5,726 nt of DNA from Candidatus Cloacimonadota bacterium. GTDB lineage: Bacteria > Cloacimonadota > Cloacimonadia > Cloacimonadales > Cloacimonadaceae. Below the pieces are notes generated by a model. That model saw nothing but the letters and a program-made list of their open reading frames with translations, did no database searches and was not told the origin of the DNA. Positions 1-3,639 of the stretch are shown here, piece after piece. Every line of letters begins with the position of its first letter. Within the stretch, counting starts at the first letter, position 1. The stretch covers positions 1-5,726 of the forward strand of contig JAGOGT010000087.1 of the NCBI GenBank assembly GCA_017996595.1, read 5' to 3'. The translations under genes were made by a program, and so were the position numbers.

Positions 1-229
1 GTCCAAAGATTCCGGGATAATCGTGGTATTCGATGGTGGCATACACCGTCTTTTTTGGCTTATACATCTCCACCAAAGGCGCGATGCGTTCATCTGCCAC
101 GTTCACGATGCCGCGATTTGGTTCTGAAGCCGGTGGCGCGTATTTATCCGTATTATGCTCACTCTTGGTTAAAGCGTTGAAGATAGTGGTCTTGCCGGTT
201 TTGGGAAGTCCGATCAATGCTAATTTCAT
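1..229 (-). CDS. ychF: YchF-like P-loop NTPase (OBG family), N-terminal part only
   Basis: Only the first 76 residues are present; the gene runs off the left edge. The product starts MKLALIGLPKTGKTTIFNAL, with a Walker A/G1 motif GLPKTGKT at residues 7-14. Further on, VNVADERIAPLVEMYKPKK matches the segment that follows G1 in YchF proteins, and EYHDYPGIFG (residues about 67-76) holds the G3 DxPG switch motif. YchF proteins are ribosome-associated NTPases that often prefer ATP and carry a C-terminal TGS/DUF933 region, which lies outside this window. Textbook YchF has GLPNVGKST and D-x-A-G-L, so GKTT and DYPG point to a divergent YchF subfamily. The ATG at 229 abuts the TAG of the upstream pseudouridine synthase with no gap. 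A possible SD AAGGA (241-245, minus strand) lies 11 nt upstream, so translational coupling is likely. The family call is firm; the exact subfamily is uncertain because the G4 and C-terminal parts are missing. Confidence 0.85.
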   Translation of the reverse strand, partial: MKLALIGLPKTGKTTIFNALTKSEHNTDKYAPPASEPNRGIVNVADERIAPLVEMYKPKKTVYATIEYHDYPGIFG

Positions 230-1024
230 CTATTTCTCTTTCCTTATTTGTGGTTTGGCCGGGTCAGATATTGCTTTCCTTATTTTATTACTCTGTTTGG
301 AGCTAAGTCCTTTGGTTTTTTCGCTGAAGAGGGCGCGCACTTCCATCATTTCCAGCATTCTCCAGCGCCCTGTGGGCAGATCGTTCAGGTGGATGGGGCC
401 GAATTGCACTCTTTTCAGGCTGCGCACTTTGGCGCCTACCGCTTCGATCATCTGCCGAATTTGCCGCTTGCGTCCTTCGGTGATCACGATCTTCAGGGTG
501 CAGCTTTTTTCGCTTTCATGTTTTACATAAACCCCGGCCGGAAGCGTGATCCCTCCCTCTATTTCCACTCCGCTGCGGAGCAATTCCAGTTCCTTGTGTT
601 TCAGGGGGCGGTCGATATCCACTTTATATACTTTTTCCACCTTGTGGCTGGGATGGGTAAGCTGATTGATGAGCCCCGTATCATTGGTAAATAGCAGCAA
701 GCCTTCGGAGTTTTTGTCCAGACGTCCCGCATAGGGCATTCCCGCTGCATTTTCCGGAAGCAGTTCATAAACGGTTTGCCGTCCCAGTTCATCGCTTTGG
801 GAAACCACATAGCCACGCGGTTTATTCAATATCAGATACATCTTTTTGGTGATAACCGAGAGCGCTTGACCATCGGCTTCCACGCTGTCGGTTCCGGGAT
901 CGATCTGGCAGCTGAGATCGGTGCAAATGCTGCCATTCACTTTTATGCGGCCGGCAGTGATAATTTCTTCCACTTTGCGCCGGCTGCCCAATCCGCAATC
1001 GGCCAGATAGCGGTTTAGCCGCAC
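230..1024 (-). CDS. rluB: S4-domain rRNA pseudouridine synthase (RluB/RsuA family)
   Basis: Product of 264 aa that converts a specific uridine in rRNA to pseudouridine. An N-terminal S4 RNA-binding domain (residues about 1-55) shows LNRYLADCGLGSRRKVEE and GRIKVNG. The catalytic domain follows with NKPRGYV (67-73) and the hallmark GRLDKNSEGLLLFTND, whose Asp103 is the expected catalytic nucleophile; EGRKRQIRQM and VRSLKRVQFG form the C-terminal family motifs. A basic Lys/Arg-rich tail closes the protein. I chose the GTG at 1024 because the family normally begins M-R-L-N-R-Y-L at this point, a GGTGA ribosome site sits 4 nt upstream, and this leaves a 4-nt gap after the lptE stop. The frame is open upstream to an ATG at 1150, but that would overlap lptE by over 120 nt and add a low-complexity Lys/Ser stretch. 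RluB (23S) fits the S4 domain and length best; RsuA, RluE or RluF specificity cannot be excluded from sequence alone. Confidence 0.9.
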   Translation of the reverse strand: MRLNRYLADCGLGSRRKVEEIITAGRIKVNGSICTDLSCQIDPGTDSVEADGQALSVITKKMYLILNKPRGYVVSQSDELGRQTVYELLPENAAGMPYAGRLDKNSEGLLLFTNDTGLINQLTHPSHKVEKVYKVDIDRPLKHKELELLRSGVEIEGGITLPAGVYVKHESEKSCTLKIVITEGRKRQIRQMIEAVGAKVRSLKRVQFGPIHLNDLPTGRWRMLEMMEVRALFSEKTKGLSSKQSNKIRKAISDPAKPQIRKEK

Positions 1025-1028
1025 CGTT

Positions 1029-1033
1029 TCACC
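1029..1033 (-). promoter_or_regulatory. Ribosome binding site for rluB, embedded in the lptE stop
   Basis: On the minus strand GGTGA covers the last base pair of the lptE Trp codon and its TGA stop, and lies 4 nt before the GTG at 1024. It is the main support for the GTG start and suggests that ribosomes ending lptE restart on rluB. Confidence 0.55.
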
Positions 1034-1529
1034 AGCTTTCAAGGCTGTTTTGCATGATGGTTTGGAAGAGCTTGCTGATTGTTTCATCGATCGCTTCCTC
1101 TTTCGTTTTGAATCTGGCGGTGCCCCCGGTGGACACTGCATATAGCTCACTAATTACGAGATTCTTATTTTCATATAGCACCTGGTTTTTCACCAGATCG
1201 GTGAAAGTAACTGCCACCGTCATTTGCACTTGATAATCCTGAACCTGATTGGCTGCGTCATAGGCGTACACTTTTTCCGTGAACGCCACAATGCTGCCTT
1301 CCAGAGAGCAATCCGGATCGATGGTTACCAGTTTCAGGCGGCCGTCATCCCGGATTTCTTTATTCAGGCCGGAAATGAGCGTTTCTCCCAGGGCAAATTC
1401 GGTGCTGCGGTTATCAAATGCCAGCACCCTGATTTTTTTTAAATGAGGGTACGCGTTTGAATAAACCGAATAAAAACAGCTACTCAGGAGCAGTAAAATA
1501 AGCATCGGACTAATAAATTTCTTGACCAT
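1029..1529 (-). CDS. lptE: LptE-like LPS-assembly lipoprotein
   Basis: Product of 166 aa with a lipoprotein signal peptide: MVKK, a hydrophobic core (ISPMLILLLL) and the lipobox L-S-S-C with Cys18 as the predicted lipidated residue. The mature part begins CFYSVYSNAYPHLKKIRVLA, then DNRSTEFALGETLISGLNKE, a Leu-Glu-Gly-Ser-Ile strand, a Tyr-rich 'YQVQMTVAVTFTDL' strand and a C-terminal helix ending LESW. This is the order seen in LptE of the Bacteroidota-type branch, where LptE plugs the LptD barrel and helps deliver LPS to the outer surface. I chose the ATG at 1529 because it begins directly with a signal peptide; the frame is open to 1625 but the extra residues look non-coding. No strong SD precedes it (only GGGTATGG). 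It is the first gene of the minus-strand operon, 4 nt upstream of rluB. An A8 run (minus strand, 1433-1440) lies in the Leu-Lys-Lys-Ile codons. Sequence identity in this family is low, so the call rests on pattern and architecture. Confidence 0.78.
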   Translation of the reverse strand: MVKKFISPMLILLLLSSCFYSVYSNAYPHLKKIRVLAFDNRSTEFALGETLISGLNKEIRDDGRLKLVTIDPDCSLEGSIVAFTEKVYAYDAANQVQDYQVQMTVAVTFTDLVKNQVLYENKNLVISELYAVSTGGTARFKTKEEAIDETISKLFQTIMQNSLESW

Positions 1530-1556
1530 TATGCCATACCCAAAAAATGCTTGTAT

Positions 1557-1576
1557 CCTTGTCAAGGTAAACCTTG
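1557..1576. promoter_or_regulatory. Cluster of CCTTG/CAAGG inverted half-sites in a divergent promoter region
   Basis: Three half-sites lie in a row: CCTTG (1557-1561), CAAGG (1563-1567) and CCTTG (1572-1576). The first pair forms a perfect 5-bp inverted repeat around one T; the second pair extends to CAAGGT-AA-ACCTTG, a perfect 6-bp inverted repeat. The cluster sits 28 bp upstream of lptE and 48 bp upstream of the EIIA-fusion start, where a shared operator would be expected. On the minus strand it includes TTGACA (1559-1564 reversed), a good -35 hexamer, but no convincing -10 follows at 16-18 bp. The operator role is inference. Confidence 0.35.
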
Positions 1577-1613
1577 AAAATAGAGCTGTATTTACAAAAA
1601 TTAAGATACACAG

Positions 1614-1619
1614 AGGAGG
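1614..1619 (+). promoter_or_regulatory. Strong ribosome binding site for the HTH-EIIA gene
   Basis: A perfect AGGAGG lies 5 nt before the ATG at 1625. It decides the start over an in-frame ATG at 1574, which has no SD and would place 17 extra residues inside the divergent regulatory region. Confidence 0.85.
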
Positions 1620-1624
1620 CCTCA

Positions 1625-2299
1625 ATGGCCAAGAAATTCTTGTCTAAAGCAGATGCTGCCAAGAAGTTAAAGGTATCGGAGCGCGTCATTCAGGAAATGA
1701 TCGCTACGAACGTATTTGAAAGTAAGTTAGTGGGCAAAAACGTCAAGATCGACGAAGATTCACTAAACGAATGGCTGGAAAATCTGAACGAAGTGGACGA
1801 AAAAATGCTCGCTTTGAAACGCGTAATCTGCCATTTTGAAGAGTATATGCGCCCCGAAAACATCTTTTTGGATTTTTCGGCGGAAAACAAGTATGATGCC
1901 ATCCGCATCCTCAGCGAAAAAGCCAAGGATCTGAAGCTGGTACGCGATGCCCGCTGGCTCTATGAAGTGGTGGTGGCCCGTGAAGAACTGATCTCCACTG
2001 CCATCGGCAATGGCGTGGCGCTGCTTCATCCCCGGCACCTGCATCCTTCCAAGATCAAAACTCCCAGCATCCTCTTCGGCCGCTCTTCCGAAGGCGTGGA
2101 TTTCGATGCTCCGGATAACAAGCCCGTGAATATCTTCTTTATGCTCTTGCTGCACAATGACAAACAGCACCTCTTCTCGCTTTCATACATCTCCAAATTA
2201 ATCATGAACAGCGAGAATCTGGACGCCTTCACCTCCGCCGCAGACGCCAAAGAGATTCACAAAGCGCTCACCGTTATTCCCGAACAAATGAACAAATGA
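1625..2299 (+). CDS. Helix-turn-helix / PTS EIIA type-2 domain fusion protein
   Basis: Product of 224 aa with two recognisable parts. Residues about 5-52 (FLSKADAAKKLKVSERVIQE ... VKIDEDSLNEWLEN) look like an excisionase/MerR-type helix-turn-helix, used for DNA binding. Residues about 75-215 form a fructose/mannitol-type (PtsN-like) EIIA domain: a 'YDAIRILSEKAKDL' helix, REELISTAIGNGVALLHPRH with His135 at the position of the phosphorylated histidine, then FGRSSEGVDFDAPDNKPVNI and a second conserved His182 before 'LFSLSYISKLI'. The usual A-I-P-H-x-R is here A-L-L-H-P-R, so the proline before the histidine is replaced by Leu134. EIIA-2 domains accept phosphate from HPr or NPr and can act in transport or purely in regulation. 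No EIIB, EIIC, HPr or EI gene is visible, which together with the HTH favours a regulatory role (inference). It overlaps purE by 4 nt, so the two are co-translated. The domain calls are good; target and partner are unknown. Confidence 0.82.
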   Translation: MAKKFLSKADAAKKLKVSERVIQEMIATNVFESKLVGKNVKIDEDSLNEWLENLNEVDEKMLALKRVICHFEEYMRPENIFLDFSAENKYDAIRILSEKAKDLKLVRDARWLYEVVVAREELISTAIGNGVALLHPRHLHPSKIKTPSILFGRSSEGVDFDAPDNKPVNIFFMLLLHNDKQHLFSLSYISKLIMNSENLDAFTSAADAKEIHKALTVIPEQMNK

Positions 2300-2751
2300 A
2301 CCAAGCCTTCGTTCGCATCATCATCGGCAGCACCAGCGATGAAGAGAAGCTTGCGCCTGCGCTGGACGTTTTAGCCCAATTTGGCGTGGGCTACGATTTT
2401 TATGTCTCCTCGGCTCACCGCGATCCCGAGAGAACGGTGAAACTGGCGACCAACGCCGCTGCCGAGGGGATAAGGGTGATCATTGCCGCCGCAGGCATGG
2501 CAGCCCATTTGCCGGGAGTGATCGCTGCACACACCACTTTGCCGGTGATTGGAATCCCGATTGCCTCCGGAGCTTTGAATGGCGTGGATGCCCTCTATTC
2601 CATCGTGCAAATGCCTCCGGGAGTACCGGTGGCCTGCGTGGGCATAAATGGTGCCAAAAATGCCGCCCTGCTGGCGGTGCAGATTCTGGCGCTGCAAGAT
2701 CAGGAATTAGCCGCAAAATTCTATGCTTACAAAGAGGGAATGAAGTCTTAA
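2296..2751 (+). CDS. purE: Class I 5-(carboxyamino)imidazole ribonucleotide mutase PurE
   Basis: Product of 151 aa, a usual PurE length. It moves the carboxyl group of N5-CAIR to give CAIR in purine synthesis, normally after PurK; it acts in the cytoplasm as an octamer. Motifs in order: the phosphate-binding GSTSDEEKL near the N-terminus, SSAHRDPERT with the catalytic-site His41, AAAGMAAHLPGVIAAHT, PVIGIPIASGALNGVDALYS, IVQMPPGVPV and GAKNAALLAVQIL. The AAHLPG and IVQMP blocks mark the class I (mutase) type rather than the class II carboxylase. The usual AGGAAHLPG has Met instead of the second Gly, a variant I believe also occurs in other bacteria. The ATG overlaps the stop of the upstream HTH-EIIA gene as ATGA, so it depends on translational coupling. 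No purK or other pur gene lies in the window. The stop is followed at once by an AT-rich repeat. Confidence 0.95.
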   Translation: MNQAFVRIIIGSTSDEEKLAPALDVLAQFGVGYDFYVSSAHRDPERTVKLATNAAAEGIRVIIAAAGMAAHLPGVIAAHTTLPVIGIPIASGALNGVDALYSIVQMPPGVPVACVGINGAKNAALLAVQILALQDQELAAKFYAYKEGMKS

Positions 2752-2752
2752 G

Positions 2753-2786
2753 TAATTAAGAATGAAGAATTAAGAATTAAGCTGCG
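2753..2786. repeat. Left terminal inverted repeat: 4 x 7-bp AATTAAG array
   Basis: After a leading T, the units are AATTAAG (2754-2760), AATGAAG (2761-2767), AATTAAG (2768-2774) and AATTAAG (2775-2781), followed by CTGCG. The array begins 2 bases after the purE stop. It matches the right end in inverted orientation, with the variant AATGAAG unit in a different place. Confidence 0.85.
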
Positions 2787-2823
2787 CTTAGACTGTAGTT
2801 CTTTTCCTGGTATTGTGTTTTTA

Positions 2824-2855
2824 CCCCTCGACCTCTCGACCCCTTGACCTCTCGG
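2824..2855. repeat. 16-bp tandem repeat, two copies
   Basis: CCCCTCGACCTCTCGA (2824-2839) is followed directly by CCCCTTGACCTCTCGG (2840-2855), with two mismatches. Each copy contains shorter C-T-C-G-A-C-C echoes. It lies in the left half of the composite element and has no coding sense. Confidence 0.75.
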
Positions 2856-2928
2856 CTTGTTGTCCATAGTTAATCACACTTCGTAACTAATGCATTCCAA
2901 ATCACTTCCCTCTTGTTCCCAAGACCCC

Positions 2929-2961
2929 ACCTGGAACCAACCTGGAACCATCCTGGATCGC
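2929..2961. repeat. 11-bp tandem repeat, two exact copies and one degraded copy
   Basis: ACCTGGAACCA occurs at 2929-2939 and again at 2940-2950; TCCTGGATCGC (2951-2961) is a degraded third copy. A loosely complementary stretch GGTTCTGGGATGG follows at about 2972-2984, so a weak hairpin is possible. Confidence 0.75.
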
Positions 2962-3036
2962 GATGCAGGAAGGTTCTGGGATGGATGAAGTTAGGGAGAT
3001 GGGGTGGAAGTGGGGAAGTGCTGGTTTACAGGATTT

Positions 3037-3072
3037 ATGGACTGTATGGACGAAATGGACGAAATGGACAGA
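3037..3072 (+). repeat. 9-bp ATGGACNNN tandem repeat, four copies
   Basis: Units are ATGGACTGT (3037-3045), ATGGACGAA (3046-3054), ATGGACGAA (3055-3063) and ATGGACAGA (3064-3072). The first six bases are invariant and the last three vary. In one frame it reads Trp-Thr-x repeats, but without a credible gene around it. One lone inverted unit, GTCCAT, lies at 2862-2867. Confidence 0.8.
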
Positions 3073-3113
3073 CAGCCTGAATCTAAGCAGAGTCAGCCTA
3101 AAGCCTATTCCCT

Positions 3114-3148
3114 CGCAGCTTTCATTCTTAATTCTTAATTCTTAATTA
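3114..3148. repeat. Right terminal inverted repeat: 4 x 7-bp CTTAATT array
   Basis: On the plus strand the units are TTTCATT (3120-3126) and CTTAATT three times (3127-3133, 3134-3140, 3141-3147), then A. Read on the minus strand this is T, three AATTAAG, one AATGAAA, then GCTGCG, mirroring the left end with a 1-nt offset. Its outer edge supplies the TAA stop of the thioesterase gene (3146-3148), so the element abuts or has replaced the natural end of that gene. Confidence 0.85.
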
Positions 3149-3547
3149 TATTTCAAGGTACTGATAGATACCGGCAAACACATCCTGCGGCAGTCTTTTG
3201 GCCTTGCCCTCTCCGGCAAAAACGATGGTTAGGATGGCGCTGAAGCACTTGTCTCCCTGGGAATTATAAACTTCCTGCTGCCAGCGTCCTTTCACGCGGT
3301 TCATTTCGAAAAACCAGCTTTTTACCGTAACTGTATCTTCCAGGTTAATCGCTTGCAGGAAGTCCAATTCGCAGCGATAGACAAAGAACTGGATGCCGAT
3401 TTCCAGCATCGCGGATACCGGGATGTTCATCTCTTTCATGGCTTCGCTGCGTGCCATTTCCAGCAGCGAAAGGTAATTGGCATTGTTCAGATGCCCGTAG
3501 ATATCGCATTCGAATCCGTATATTCTCTTGCAAAAAGTGTATTTCAT
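3146..3547 (-). CDS. Hotdog-fold acyl-CoA thioesterase (YbgC/4HBT family)
   Basis: Product of 133 aa, typical for the family. The N-terminal motif CDIYGHLNNANYLSLLEMAR (residues 14-33) is the 4-hydroxybenzoyl-CoA thioesterase-type active site, with Asp15 as the likely catalytic acid, G-H-L-N-N on the loop, and Glu30 and Arg33 on the central helix. Later strands 'IGIQFFVYRCELDFLQAINL', 'DTVTVKSWFFEMNRVKGRWQ' and 'DKCFSAILTIVFAG' form the expected beta-sheet. Such enzymes hydrolyse short- to medium-chain acyl-CoA or acyl-ACP thioesters in the cytoplasm; the substrate here cannot be told. I chose the ATG at 3547 because GGGAG lies 8 nt upstream and MKYTF is a usual start for the family; an in-frame ATG at 3607 adds 20 unlikely residues. 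The stop codon sits inside the right inverted repeat, so the last few residues may have been altered by the element. It is divergent from the YfhO-like gene and convergent with purE. Confidence 0.87.
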   Translation of the reverse strand: MKYTFCKRIYGFECDIYGHLNNANYLSLLEMARSEAMKEMNIPVSAMLEIGIQFFVYRCELDFLQAINLEDTVTVKSWFFEMNRVKGRWQQEVYNSQGDKCFSAILTIVFAGEGKAKRLPQDVFAGIYQYLEI

Positions 3548-3555
3548 TACTTTTT

Positions 3556-3560
3556 CTCCC
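3556..3560 (-). promoter_or_regulatory. Ribosome binding site for the thioesterase gene
   Basis: GGGAG on the minus strand, 8 nt before the ATG at 3547, decides that start over the upstream in-frame ATG at 3607. Confidence 0.65.
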
Positions 3561-3630
3561 GCCAGGCCTCCGTGATTTTGCTTGACCAATATCCCGAGGC
3601 GATTCACATGGCAAAAATTAGTTTTGCGAT

Positions 3631-3634
3631 GAGG
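3631..3634 (+). promoter_or_regulatory. Ribosome binding site for the YfhO-like gene
   Basis: GAGG followed by AAACG places an SD 5 nt before the ATG at 3640. It supports this start over the in-frame ATG at 3751, which has no comparable site. Confidence 0.65.
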
Positions 3635-3639
3635 AAACG

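Larger units (their letters stand above)
2753..3148. repeat. Composite non-coding repeat element filling a convergent gene gap
   Basis: About 396 bp lies between the purE stop and the last codon of the thioesterase gene, with no credible gene. Both ends carry inverted copies of a 7-bp tandem array (see the two end entries) followed inward by AGCTGCG. The interior holds three unrelated short tandem arrays with periods of 16, 11 and 9 bp, joined by unremarkable sequence. The outermost TA of each end (2753-2754 and 3147-3148) could be a TA target duplication, although AT-rich sequence makes this weak. The layout resembles a MITE-like or intergenic-mosaic element; transposition is inference. A transcript reading through could pair its two ends. 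Confidence 0.6.

Noticed and set aside
33..694. Two long plus-strand open frames opposite the ychF and rluB genes (33-530 and 248-694)
   Set aside because: They lie antisense to genes with clear family motifs, have no recognisable motifs or SD, and are explained as shadow frames.
1025..1150. Extended start for the pseudouridine synthase at ATG 1150
   Set aside because: It would overlap lptE by more than 120 nt and add a low-complexity stretch; the GTG at 1024 has an SD and matches the family N-terminus.
1433..1440. A8 homopolymer (minus strand) within lptE, and a similar A8 at 3744-3751 in the YfhO-like gene, considered as programmed slippage sites
   Set aside because: Both frames continue intact with good family motifs on either side, and no stimulating structure or useful alternative frame is evident.
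1559..1587. Sigma-70-like promoters in the divergent lptE/HTH-EIIA gap
   Set aside because: TTGACA (minus) and TTGTCA or TTGAAA (plus) are good -35 candidates, but no hexamer close to TATAAT lies 16-18 bp downstream of any of them. FCB-type bacteria may also use a different promoter consensus.
2778..2790. Perfect TAAGC-TGC-GCTTA hairpin after purE, considered as a terminator
   Set aside because: The stem is only 5 bp, half of it AT, and no U-run follows directly (GACTGTAG comes first). It is insufficient for an intrinsic terminator call.
2963..3145. Open frame of 60 codons with Trp-Thr repeats (WTVWTKWTKWT)
   Set aside because: It is the translation of the 9-bp ATGGACNNN array, has no SD and ends inside the AATTAAG repeat. 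Composition and position argue for non-coding repeat DNA.
3582..3610. Promoter candidates in the thioesterase/YfhO divergent gap (TTGACC plus strand; TTGCCA...TATTGG minus strand)
   Set aside because: The -10 hexamers match at three positions or fewer and lack the conserved final T or A residues, so this is indistinguishable from chance.
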